A stretch of 64,000 nucleotides of DNA from Acidovorax sp. SRB_14 (lineage in GTDB: Bacteria > Pseudomonadota > Gammaproteobacteria > Burkholderiales > Burkholderiaceae_C). The position numbers and the translations under genes were made by a program. Below, piece after piece: positions 8,188 to 16,055 of the stretch; within the stretch, counting starts at the first letter, position 1, and each line of letters starts with the position of its first letter. The stretch is from NCBI RefSeq assembly GCF_012932145.1, contig NZ_MWOK01000016.1, forward strand, positions 27,083 to 91,082, in the 5' to 3' direction. The notes beneath the pieces are model-generated. The model did no database searches, was not told where the DNA came from, and saw nothing but the letters and a program-made list of their open reading frames with translations.

Positions 8188-8505
8188 TGGCGCCGGAATG
8201 GAGAGAAAACGCCTCCAGCCGTTGATGGGCAAGCCCAAGAAGCTCCTGGATTGATAGCAACCATTTCCCCGCCGCCGGCCGCAGCAGGCCCGATGCGGGG
8301 GTACAGCCGCCCACACGCCGGGTGGACCCCTCTGTGCCCCTCCAGCGGGGGCTGGCAAGGCAACTGGCGACAATAGGCGCTTTTGCCGGCATGCAGATCG
8401 TTTCTCGCCGCATCCCGTGCACGACTCTGCTTGCGCTTTTGCTGGAACCATGGACACGCCCACCGCCCACATGCTGACGCCTTGCCCCGCCGGTCTGCAC
8501 CAGCC
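8188..8505. other. 318-bp stretch before the FNR-like gene
   Basis: Contains repeat copy C (8204-8262). The remaining roughly 240 bp hold no gene I can support. The frame of the downstream regulator is open back to 8383, but the Ala/Arg-rich extension there is unlike any regulator N-terminus. Confidence 0.5.
8204..8262 (-). repeat. Dispersed repeat, copy C
   Basis: Read on the minus strand it begins GGTTGCTATCAATCCAGGAG and ends GCTGGAGGCGTTTTCTC, a diverged copy of the family. It lies just downstream of the EamA transporter. Confidence 0.65.
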
Positions 8506-9237
8506 ATGAGCGCCCGTTCCTCGGACGCGGCTGGGGCCGCTGCTGTGGCGCCCCGAAACTGCGAGCACTGCTCTGCGCAGCCGTCTTGTCCGGCGACCCG
8601 CATCCCAGGCCATCCCGCGGCCGAACTGCAGATCCAGGAACACCCCTTCCGCGCGGGCGATGTGCTGCAGGCGCAAGGCTCGACCTCCACCGCGATCCGC
8701 ATCGTCAAGTCGGGCGCCGCCATGCTGTGCCGCGAATCCCGCTACGGCGAGCGCCAGCCCATCGGCATGCTCGGGCGCGGCACGGTGATCGGCAGCTTTG
8801 GGCTGCTGGGCCGGCCAAATCCGGTCACGCACGTCGGCATTCTGGAAGGCCGTTTTTGCGAGCTGTCCACCGCATCGCTGCGGCGCAGCGGACTGCTCGA
8901 AAACCCCGTGTTCCTCGGCCGCATGTCCGAGGCGATGGCGCAGGCGTTCGAGAGCCATTTCAATTGGTGCCAATTGAGCCACGGTGACGGCGTGGCGCGG
9001 CAATTGGCCGGGGCACTGCTGCACCTGAGCGACCTGCAGCGCAGCCTGCGGGTGCGCCTGCCGAACCAGACCACCCTGGCCGCGCTGCTGGGCACCACCC
9101 GCGAATCGATCACGCGCGCCTTTGCCCGGCTCGAAAAAGACGGCGACGTCAGCCGCAGCGGCCGCTATTACTGCGACCTCCACCTGCCCAGACTGCTGCG
9201 GCACAGCACAGCACCGGGTTCTCCCCCGCTGCACTAG
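8506..9237 (+). CDS. FNR/CRP-family regulator with a four-Cys set
   Basis: 243 residues. An N-terminal cluster CEHCSAQPSC places Cys19, Cys22 and Cys28 with exactly the CxxCx5C spacing of E. coli FNR. A fourth Cys (Cys118, in RFCELS) sits where FNR has Cys122, so an oxygen-labile [4Fe-4S] cluster is likely. The cyclic-nucleotide-type beta-roll spans about 45-150 and the winged HTH about 180-225. The recognition helix reads TRESITRAF: Arg-Glu-xxx-Arg is the CRP pattern, not FNR's Val-Glu-xx-Ser-Arg, so it may read GTGA rather than TTGA half-sites. A GTGA-N6-TCAC site lies between it and the next gene, a PAS chemoreceptor. ATG 8506 was chosen because it places the Cys cluster near the N-terminus as in FNR. 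Confidence 0.88.
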   Translation: MSARSSDAAGAAAVAPRNCEHCSAQPSCPATRIPGHPAAELQIQEHPFRAGDVLQAQGSTSTAIRIVKSGAAMLCRESRYGERQPIGMLGRGTVIGSFGLLGRPNPVTHVGILEGRFCELSTASLRRSGLLENPVFLGRMSEAMAQAFESHFNWCQLSHGDGVARQLAGALLHLSDLQRSLRVRLPNQTTLAALLGTTRESITRAFARLEKDGDVSRSGRYYCDLHLPRLLRHSTAPGSPPLH

Positions 9238-9316
9238 GCCACGGGGCGCGCCGGCACGCGGGGCGCATCGCGGGCCAGGTTGGCGTCGCTTTTTCCGCAC
9301 AGCGCAGGCGGTCTGC

Positions 9317-9333
9317 GGTGACATCGATCACAT
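9317..9333. promoter_or_regulatory. CRP-type palindrome GTGA-N6-TCAC
   Basis: GGTGACATCGATCACAT matches the CRP-type consensus TGTGA-N6-TCACA at 9 of 10 defined positions. It lies 80 bp after the stop of the FNR/CRP-like regulator gene and 144 bp before the chemoreceptor start, with an A+T-rich possible -10 region (ACAATAAAT) at 9394-9402. Confidence 0.5.
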
Positions 9334-9476
9334 CAGCTGCCGTTACAGGGCTGCCGGGTGCAGGCGCGCTATCGCCTGACATGGTCACTTCCCACAATAA
9401 ATTCCACGCCCCCGGCACCGTGCCGGGGCGCGGCGGCTTCTTTGGATGCCCTGAACGTTGACCTGCCCTCTCTCCC

Positions 9477-11027
9477 ATGAAACACAACGGCCCCGTCACG
9501 CAGCGCGAGTACCCGGTCGGCGAGCACGAGACCTTGCTGTCTGCCACCGATCTGCAGGGACGCATCACCTATGCCAACGATGCCTTTATCGCCTGCAGCG
9601 GCTTTGAGCGCGACGAGCTGTATGGCAAAGCCCACAACCTGGTGCGGCACCCCGACATGCCGCCTGCGGCGTTCGACGACATGTGGGCCACCATCCAAAG
9701 CGGTCGCACCTGGACGGCCTTGGTCAAGAACCGCCGCAAGGATGGCGACCACTACTGGGTGCGCGCCAATGCCGCGCCCATCCGCCACCAGGGTGACGTG
9801 ACAGGCTACCTCTCGGTGCGCACCCAGCCCGACCGCGACAGCGTAGCCGCGCACGAGGAGGCCTACCGCGAGATCCGCGCGGGAGGCCGAAAGCTCGGCC
9901 TGCGGCGCGGCCAGGTGGTGCGCATCAGCCTGATGGGCTGGTGCGCGCGCTGGCGCTTCGTGTCGCTGGCCATGCGCATGCGCCTGGGGCTGGGGGCCTT
10001 GTGGCTGGCGGGCTTGGCGGGCATGGCGTCGGTGGGGGGGCCTGCGGCATTGCCATGGCCCCCCATGGTGGGCTGGACGCTGGCCGTGCTGCTCAGCGGC
10101 TGGTGGCTGCGCACGGCGGTGCATGGGCCGCTGCAACAGCTCGTGGCGCAAGCGCAAGCCGTGGCCAGCGGCCAGCGCGCCGCACCCTTGTTCCTGCACC
10201 GCTGCGACGAGATCGGCGCGGTGATGCGCGGCATCGAGCAGGCATCGCTGAACCTCATCTCGCTGGTCAGCGACATCCAGGGCAAGGTGGTGCGCCTGCG
10301 CACCGCCGCGGACGACCTGCAGCACGGCAACGATGCACTGGCCCACCACACCCGTGAGGCCGCGGCCAGCCTCGAAGAAACCGCCGCCGCCAACGAACAG
10401 CTGGCTGCGACCATCGGCAGCAACAGCGAGACCGCCGCACAGGCGGCGCAGATGGCGGCGCAAGCGGTACAGGTGGCAGCGCAAAGCGCCGCCATGGTGG
10501 CGCAGGCGCAGGAAAACATGCGCGGCGTTTCGGCATCGAGCCAGAAGGTGGCCAACATCACCGGCCTGATCGACTCCATTGCGTTCCAGACCAACATCCT
10601 CGCACTCAACGCCGCGGTCGAGGCCGCACGCGCAGGAGCGCAGGGCAAGGGCTTTGCCGTCGTGGCCGCGGAAGTGCGCGCGCTGTCGATCAAGAGCGCG
10701 GGCGCTGCCAAGGAGATCAAGCAGCTCATCGATGCGTCAACCGCGCAGGTCGAGGCGGGCCATCGCACCGTGGCAGCGGCCGGCCACACGCTGACCGAAG
10801 CCGTGCAGGTCGTCGAGCGCGTGGCCACCATGATGGAAGACATCCGCCTGGCCGGCCGGGAGCAGGCGCACGGCGTGGCGCAGATCAACCAGGCGCTCGG
10901 CCAACTGGAGCAAATGACCCAGCTCAATGCGGTGCAGGTCGAGCACAACGCCCAGCTGAGCCAGGTGCTGGGCGAGCAGGCCCAGCGCCTCGACGAAGCC
11001 GCGTCGGTGTTCAGGCACGGGCGGTGA
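9477..11027 (+). CDS. PAS-domain methyl-accepting chemotaxis protein (Aer-like)
   Basis: 516 residues. The N-terminal PAS domain (about 15-125; ITYANDAFIACSGFERDELY, then HPDMPPAAFDDMW) matches the FAD-binding Aer type, including NRRKDGDHYWVRANAAP. Two membrane segments with a very short Pro-containing turn lie at about 168-208, followed by a HAMP-like linker. The cytoplasmic signalling domain has the hairpin tip IAFQTNILALNAAVEAARAG. Lacking a periplasmic sensor, it probably reports internal redox or oxygen state to CheA/CheW. The leader contains a hairpin (9410-9428) and a CRP-type palindrome, suggesting control by the neighbouring FNR/CRP-like protein. Confidence 0.93.
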   Translation: MKHNGPVTQREYPVGEHETLLSATDLQGRITYANDAFIACSGFERDELYGKAHNLVRHPDMPPAAFDDMWATIQSGRTWTALVKNRRKDGDHYWVRANAAPIRHQGDVTGYLSVRTQPDRDSVAAHEEAYREIRAGGRKLGLRRGQVVRISLMGWCARWRFVSLAMRMRLGLGALWLAGLAGMASVGGPAALPWPPMVGWTLAVLLSGWWLRTAVHGPLQQLVAQAQAVASGQRAAPLFLHRCDEIGAVMRGIEQASLNLISLVSDIQGKVVRLRTAADDLQHGNDALAHHTREAAASLEETAAANEQLAATIGSNSETAAQAAQMAAQAVQVAAQSAAMVAQAQENMRGVSASSQKVANITGLIDSIAFQTNILALNAAVEAARAGAQGKGFAVVAAEVRALSIKSAGAAKEIKQLIDASTAQVEAGHRTVAAAGHTLTEAVQVVERVATMMEDIRLAGREQAHGVAQINQALGQLEQMTQLNAVQVEHNAQLSQVLGEQAQRLDEAASVFRHGR

Positions 11028-11170
11028 GGTGCCGAAGGCCTCCCCCGAGGCAGCCTTCGCCCCAGGCGCCCGAGCGTGGGCCAGACCGTGTGTTCTGGCC
11101 ATTTCCAGCTCCGGCGGCACGCGAAGGCCCAGCGAAGCCGGCAGGGTGCAGGCTGGAGAAAGCGCGGGAA

Positions 11171-11800
11171 TCAGAACTTGGGGATGCGGATGCGGCTGAT
11201 CATCAGCGAGCCCGACAGCGCAAACAGCAGCACCAGCGGATGCAGCGTGAAGCCACCCACGCGCAGCGCCCCGCCCCACAGCCGATCGCCCACCGCGCCC
11301 TGCCAGGCGGCCAGCGCCAGCAGCGCCACGAGCACGATGGAGGTCGGAATGGGCGTGCCCTCGAAGTATTTGACCTTGCCGGCGCTGTCCGACAGCGCCT
11401 CGGCCGTGACGTTGAAGCGCGCCAGGCGCGAGACGCCGCAGGCGACGAAATACGCCAGCACGATGCGGTCGTACAGCCCCTGCATGCCGCAGCCGTAGGC
11501 GATCACGGCGGGCGCAACGCCAAACGAGATGACGTCGGCCAGCGAGTCGAGTTCGCGCCCGAGCGTCGAGCTCTGCTGGCGCCAGCGCGCCACGCGGCCG
11601 TCGAGCACGTCGAACACCAGCGCCGCAAGCACCAGCGCGCAGGCGTAGTAGACGTGCGCAACGCGCCCTTCCTGCAGGTACGAGAGCATGGAAAACAGCG
11701 CGCCCGTGCCGCACACGGCGTTGCCCAGCGTCACCCAGTCGGCCAGTTGGAACTCGCGGATCATGGCAAAGCGCTTGGACGCGGTGGACGGGGTCGTCAT
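11171..11800 (-). CDS. pssA: CDP-diacylglycerol-serine O-phosphatidyltransferase
   Basis: 209 residues, multi-spanning. It carries the full CDP-alcohol phosphotransferase signature DG(x2)AR(x8)G(x3)D(x3)D at Asp67-Gly68, Ala71-Arg72, Gly81, Asp85 and Asp89. It makes phosphatidylserine from CDP-diacylglycerol and serine in the inner membrane, the precursor of phosphatidylethanolamine. The subclass II (PssA/Pcs-like) form is indicated by SLADVISFGVAPAVIAYGCG. ATG 11800 has an AGGAG ribosome-binding site at the right distance; the frame upstream is not conserved. Confidence 0.95.
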   Translation of the reverse strand: MTTPSTASKRFAMIREFQLADWVTLGNAVCGTGALFSMLSYLQEGRVAHVYYACALVLAALVFDVLDGRVARWRQQSSTLGRELDSLADVISFGVAPAVIAYGCGMQGLYDRIVLAYFVACGVSRLARFNVTAEALSDSAGKVKYFEGTPIPTSIVLVALLALAAWQGAVGDRLWGGALRVGGFTLHPLVLLFALSGSLMISRIRIPKF

Positions 11801-11988
11801 GGTGGAACTCCTGCTGAAAGGGGGCGCCACGGCGCCGCGGGCTGCGGGCCTGTCGCCTGCCACAGCCCCGGGACCGGGCAGGCGCCGCATGCCACCGATT
11901 ATGGGGAGGGCCCCCGGCGCCCGGTGTAGGCCTGGGCCGGGCATTGCCGGGCCGGCGCCGTGCACCGGTCGGGTTCGTGTCTTTTAAG

Positions 11989-12047
11989 CAAAAATGGCCT
12001 CCAGCGCTGACGGAGTGTGCGCTGGCAGCTCTTTTTTCAATAGCATC
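11989..12047 (-). repeat. Dispersed repeat, copy D (supplies a stop codon)
   Basis: On the minus strand it reads from GATGCTATTGAAAAAAGAGC to GCTGGAGGCCATTTTT, with hairpin arms CCAGCGC / GCGCTGG. The acetoacetyl-CoA synthetase gene enters it and terminates at its TGCTATTGA motif (TAT TGA). Confidence 0.8.
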
Positions 12048-14139
12048 CCGGGGCGGGCGCGGTGGCAGCTGCGGGGACTGCCGCCGCGCGCTCGGCGGCA
12101 AAGGCCACGTACCAGGCCAGGCAGCCGGGGTTCGCCATGGCATCCTTGTTGACCACCTTGTCGATCGGCTGGCCCAACAGCAGCTTCTTGATCGGCAGCT
12201 CCTGCTTCTTGCCGCTGAGCGTGCGCGGCACCTCGGCGACGGCGAAGATGGCGTCGGGCACGAAGCGCGGGCTGAGCGCCGTGCGGATCGCGCCCTCGAT
12301 GCGCGCGCGCAGCGCGGCGTCGAGCGCGGCGCCCGGGCGCAGCACCACGAACAGCGGCATGTAGCTCTCGCGGCCCAGGTATTCGAGGTCGACCACCAGG
12401 CTGTCGAGCACCTCGGGCAGGGCCTCGACCGCACTGTAGATCTCGCTCGTGCCCATGCGCAGGCCGTGGCGGTTGATGGTGGCATCCGAGCGGCCGTAGA
12501 TCGTGCAGCCGCCGTGGGCGCCGATCTTGAGCCAGTCGCCGTGGCGCCAGACCGCGCCCATCTCGGGCGGGCCGTCGCCGCCGCCGGGCCGGCGGCCATG
12601 GCCGCTCGGGTACATGTCGAAGTAGCTCGACAGATAGCGCGAACCGTCCGTGTCGCCCCACAGGTACAAGGGCATCGACGGGATCGGCTGCGTGCAGACC
12701 AGTTCGCCGACCTCGCCGATCACGGGCTGGCCTTGGTCGTTCCAGGCCTCGACGGCGGCGCCGAGCATGCGGCACTGCATCTCGCCCGGCACCTGGGGCA
12801 GCTCGCGGTGGCCGCCGAGGAAGGCGCCGCAGAAGTCGGTGCCGCCCGAGATGTTGTTCCACCAGATGTCCGGCGTGCCCAGCGCCTCGAACTGCGCCGT
12901 GCCCCACTGCTGCACCTCGGGCGACAGCGGCGATCCCGTGGTCCCGAGTGCGCGGATGCGCGAGAGGTCGCCGCAGTCGGACAGGTTCAACCCGGCCTTC
13001 ATGCAGTGGGCATAGAAAGCCGCGCCAGCGCCGAAGCAGGTCACGCCGGTCTCGGCAGCAAAGCGCCACAGCAGGCCCCAGTCGGGCTGGTCCTTGCTGC
13101 CGCCGGGGTTGCCGTCAAAGATCACGCAGGTGGTGCCGCCGAGCAGGCCGCTGAGCTGGGCGTTCCACATCACCCAGCCGGTCGAGCTGTACCAGTGGTA
13201 GCGCTCGCCCAAACTGTTGGGCGCGTAGCTGCAGCCGACGTCGTTGTGCAGGCCCTTGAGCTGCAGCGCGACGAGCACCATGCCACCGTGGCCGTGCACG
13301 ATGGGCTTCGGTAACCCCGTGGTGCCGCTCGAATAGACGACCCAGAGCGGGTGGTCGAACGACAGCCAGAGCGGTTCGAAGGCCGCGGTTTGGGCATCAT
13401 TTCGGGCTGTAGCGCTGGCCCATTCTGCGCAGCCAGCTATCGAAACAGAAGCATCGAGCTGGCCCAGCAGCAGCGTGTGCTCGACGCTCGGCAGCTGCGC
13501 GCGCAGCTCGGCCAGCACGCCCAGGCGGTCGTGGTCGCGCCCGCCGTAGGTCACGCCGTCCACCGCGATCAGCACCTTGGGCGCGATCTGGCGAAAGCGG
13601 TCGAGCACGGCGTGCGTGCCCATGTCGGGCGCGCAGATGCTCCAGACGGCGCCAATGCTCACCGTGGCCAGCAGCGCCACCATGGCCTCGGGCACGTTGG
13701 GTAGGTAGGCGGCCACGCGGTCGCCGGGCTGCACGCCCTGGGCCTGCAGGTGCAGCGCGAGCGACGCGACCTGGCGGCGCAGTTCGGGCCAGGAGAGTTC
13801 GCGGTGCACGCCCTTTTCGTTGCGGCTGATGACGGCGGGCTGGCCGGCGGCGTGGGCCGCGTCGACATGGCGCAGCACCTGGCGCGCGTAATTGAGCTGC
13901 GCACCGGGAAACCACTGCGCGCCCGGCATCACGTTGCGCGCCAGCGCAGCGCTGTGCGGCGTCGGCGACTGCAGCGCGTAATAGTCCCAGATGCTTTGCC
14001 AGAATGCGCCCAGCTCGGTGGTGGACCAGCGCCACAGCGCGCCGTAGTCGGCAAACTCCAGGCCGCGCGCGGTGCGCAGCCAGTCCTGGTACAGGCGGAT
14101 CTGGGGGATGAACGGGGGGGTGGGGTGGCGTGTCTCCAT
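12037..14139 (-). CDS. Acetoacetyl-CoA synthetase
   Basis: 700 residues of the acyl-adenylate-forming superfamily. The N-terminal acetyl-CoA-synthetase-type domain (FWQSIWDYYA), the nucleotide motif YSSGTTGLPKP (about 267-277), GWVMWNAQLSGLLGG, ISGGTDFCGAF, and the acylation lysine region LSGKKQELPIKK near residue 642 identify an acetoacetate-CoA ligase rather than acetate-CoA ligase. It activates acetoacetate with ATP and CoA, as in PHB and ketone-body turnover. Two oddities: a dispersed repeat in frame at about residues 229-249 (13391-13454), and a C-terminus ending PGCY plus stop inside repeat copy D. It is somewhat longer than typical members, consistent with both. Confidence 0.92.
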   Translation of the reverse strand: METRHPTPPFIPQIRLYQDWLRTARGLEFADYGALWRWSTTELGAFWQSIWDYYALQSPTPHSAALARNVMPGAQWFPGAQLNYARQVLRHVDAAHAAGQPAVISRNEKGVHRELSWPELRRQVASLALHLQAQGVQPGDRVAAYLPNVPEAMVALLATVSIGAVWSICAPDMGTHAVLDRFRQIAPKVLIAVDGVTYGGRDHDRLGVLAELRAQLPSVEHTLLLGQLDASVSIAGCAEWASATARNDAQTAAFEPLWLSFDHPLWVVYSSGTTGLPKPIVHGHGGMVLVALQLKGLHNDVGCSYAPNSLGERYHWYSSTGWVMWNAQLSGLLGGTTCVIFDGNPGGSKDQPDWGLLWRFAAETGVTCFGAGAAFYAHCMKAGLNLSDCGDLSRIRALGTTGSPLSPEVQQWGTAQFEALGTPDIWWNNISGGTDFCGAFLGGHRELPQVPGEMQCRMLGAAVEAWNDQGQPVIGEVGELVCTQPIPSMPLYLWGDTDGSRYLSSYFDMYPSGHGRRPGGGDGPPEMGAVWRHGDWLKIGAHGGCTIYGRSDATINRHGLRMGTSEIYSAVEALPEVLDSLVVDLEYLGRESYMPLFVVLRPGAALDAALRARIEGAIRTALSPRFVPDAIFAVAEVPRTLSGKKQELPIKKLLLGQPIDKVVNKDAMANPGCLAWYVAFAAERAAAVPAAATAPAPGCY
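13391..13454 (-). repeat. Dispersed repeat, copy E (inside acetoacetyl-CoA synthetase)
   Basis: On the minus strand: GATGCTTCTGTTTCGATAGC through CAGCGCTACAGCCCG to ATGATGCCCAAA. It is diverged but has the family order (GATAGC, GCGC arms, CAGCGCT, GCCCAAA). It encodes a stretch beginning ASVSIAGCAEWASA just before the conserved FDHPLWVVYSSGTTG. Confidence 0.65.
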
Positions 14140-14235
14140 AGCGGCGCAGCCTACCAGTGGCGCGCCCGCGCTGCCCAGCCCCGGCAGTCCCTCAAACGAC
14201 AGCGGCCGGGCGCCCGCAGGGCGCGGCGCAAGGCT

Positions 14236-14472
14236 TCAACCGGTCTGTTCGTGCAGCCCGGTGATCGCATAGCCTTTGTTCTCGATCTGCTGGCCGGGCT
14301 GCGCGATGCCGTAGTCGCTCCAGTGCGGAGCGTTCTCGTCGAGTTCCAGGCCGCGCTGCTCGCTCTCCCAGTCCACATTGATGGCTTCCGAGGGAATCGG
14401 CTTGCCTTCGGGCACCGCCAGGTGGGAAAACTTGTCGTCGGCTTCGGCTCGGCGGTAAATGTCCACGCGCAT
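14236..14472 (-). CDS. Small conserved protein, possibly DUF6139
   Basis: 78 residues, starting MRVDIYRRAEADDKFSHLAV and containing PEGKPIPSEAINVDW. It is soluble, acidic and without signal peptide or membrane segment. I recall this as a small family restricted to Burkholderiales (DUF6139), function unknown; the family name is from memory. It sits alone, 96 bp upstream of the acetoacetyl-CoA synthetase start on the same strand and divergent from the uracil permease gene. Confidence 0.75.
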   Translation of the reverse strand: MRVDIYRRAEADDKFSHLAVPEGKPIPSEAINVDWESEQRGLELDENAPHWSDYGIAQPGQQIENKGYAITGLHEQTG

Positions 14473-14651
14473 GGTTGCGTCCTCGCTGTTTCAGTGAATG
14501 AACACCCACTCTACGGGCGCCGCGCCGCGCGCCGCGTAGGAAGGGGGCGCCTTCGAGCGCGCGCGGCGCGCCGCATTTCTTCGCGCGGGCCGGGAACCCG
14601 GGGCGAACTCCCCTTACCATCCGCGCCACCAACCACAACGGAGAAAGTTCC

Positions 14652-15938
14652 ATGGGCTTCATGACCTGGAGGGAGAAGAGTGCCGGCGCGCTGCAGCAGG
14701 GCGGCGTGATCGGGCCAGACGAGCGGCTGCCCTGGCCGCAGACCGCAGCGATGGGCGTGCAGCACGTCATCGCGATGTTCGGCGCGACGGTGCTCGCGCC
14801 CATCCTGATGGGGTTCGACCCCAACCTCGCCATCCTGATGAGCGGCATCGGCACGCTGATCTTCTTTGCCATCACCGGCGGCAAGGTGCCCAGCTACCTG
14901 GGCTCGAGCTTCGCCTTCATCGGCGTGGTGATTGCCGCCACCGCGTACGCCGGCAAGGGGCCGAACGCGAACATCGGCCTGGCGCTGGGGGGCATCATTG
15001 CCTGCGGCGCGGTGTACACGCTGGTCGGCTTCATCGTGCAGGCGGTCGGCACGCGCTGGATCGAGCGCTTCATGCCGCCCGTGGTGACCGGCGCGGTGGT
15101 CGCGGTGATCGGCCTCAACCTGGCCGCCATTCCCATCAAGAACATGGCGGCGAGCAACTTCGACAGCTGGATGCAGGTGCTGACCTTCGTCAGCGTCGGC
15201 CTGGTGGCCGTGCTCACGCGCGGCATGGTGCAGCGGCTGCTGATCCTCGTCGGCCTGGTGGTCGCGACCATCGCCTATGCGGTGCTGACCAACGGCCTGG
15301 GGCTGGGCAAGCCGCTGGACCTCTCGGGCGTGTGGAACGCGCCCTGGGTGGGCCTGCCCAATTTCTCGGCGCCGGTGTTCGACACCAACGCCATGCTGCT
15401 GATCGTGCCGGTGGTGATCGTGCTGGTGGCGGAGAACCTGGGCCACATCAAGGCCGTCACGGCCATGACGGGTCGGGACCTCGACCAGTACATGGGCCGC
15501 GCGTTCATCGGCGACGGCATTGCCACCATGGTCAGCGGCAGCGCCGGCGGCACCGGAGTGACCACCTACGCCGAGAACATCGGCGTGATGGCGGCCACCA
15601 AGATCTATTCGACCGCGGTGTTCCTGGTGGCAGCGCTGATCGCAGTGCTGCTGGGTTTTTCGCCCAAGTTCGGCGCCGTGATCCAGGCGATTCCGCTGCC
15701 CGTGATGGGCGGCGTCTCCATCGTCGTGTTCGGTCTGATCGCGGTCGCGGGCGCCAAGATCTGGGTCGACAACAAGGTGGACTTCTCGCTCAACAAGAAC
15801 CTGATCGTCGCCGGCATCACGCTGATCCTGGGCACGGGCGACTTCACGCTCAAGTTCGGCCAGTTCGCGCTCGGCGGCATCGGCACCGCCACGTTCGGCG
15901 CCATCGTGCTGTACGCGCTGCTCAACCGCAAAGGCTGA
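14652..15938 (+). CDS. uraA: Uracil/xanthine permease (NCS2 family, UraA-like)
   Basis: 428 residues with about 14 membrane segments. MGVQHVIAMFGATVLAPILM is the first conserved NCS2 helix, VPSYLGSSFAFIGVV the substrate-site loop, VVIVLVAENLGH carries the conserved Glu of helix 8, and GGTGVTTYAENIGVMA the helix-10 motif of UraA. It is a proton symporter for uracil in the inner membrane. RutG is a close relative, but no rut genes are nearby. A GGAG ribosome-binding site precedes ATG 14652. Confidence 0.92.
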   Translation: MGFMTWREKSAGALQQGGVIGPDERLPWPQTAAMGVQHVIAMFGATVLAPILMGFDPNLAILMSGIGTLIFFAITGGKVPSYLGSSFAFIGVVIAATAYAGKGPNANIGLALGGIIACGAVYTLVGFIVQAVGTRWIERFMPPVVTGAVVAVIGLNLAAIPIKNMAASNFDSWMQVLTFVSVGLVAVLTRGMVQRLLILVGLVVATIAYAVLTNGLGLGKPLDLSGVWNAPWVGLPNFSAPVFDTNAMLLIVPVVIVLVAENLGHIKAVTAMTGRDLDQYMGRAFIGDGIATMVSGSAGGTGVTTYAENIGVMAATKIYSTAVFLVAALIAVLLGFSPKFGAVIQAIPLPVMGGVSIVVFGLIAVAGAKIWVDNKVDFSLNKNLIVAGITLILGTGDFTLKFGQFALGGIGTATFGAIVLYALLNRKG

Positions 15939-15978
15939 TGGCGCAGGCAAAACATCGGGTTAACCCTTAAACGCTCGG

Positions 15979-16013
15979 GCGCGCCAGATAAACTGGGGGT
16001 TTGCCTGGCGCGC
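15979..16013 (+). promoter_or_regulatory. Strong inverted repeat in the leader of the CoA-transferase gene
   Basis: Arms GCGCGCCAG (15979-15987) and CTGGCGCGC (16005-16013) around a 17-nt loop, between uraA and the CoA-transferase gene. No T run follows. It may be a transcript-end hairpin or a leader structure; a shorter palindrome GGGTTAACCC lies just upstream at 15958-15967. Confidence 0.35.
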
Positions 16014-16055
16014 GCCCCGCGCGCTGGCGCCCACCACCGTTGCGGAGTTTTGTCC

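Noticed and set aside
14511..15950. A 479-codon minus-strand frame over uraA
   Set aside because: Low-complexity His/Arg/Ala translation; uraA on the plus strand is unmistakable.
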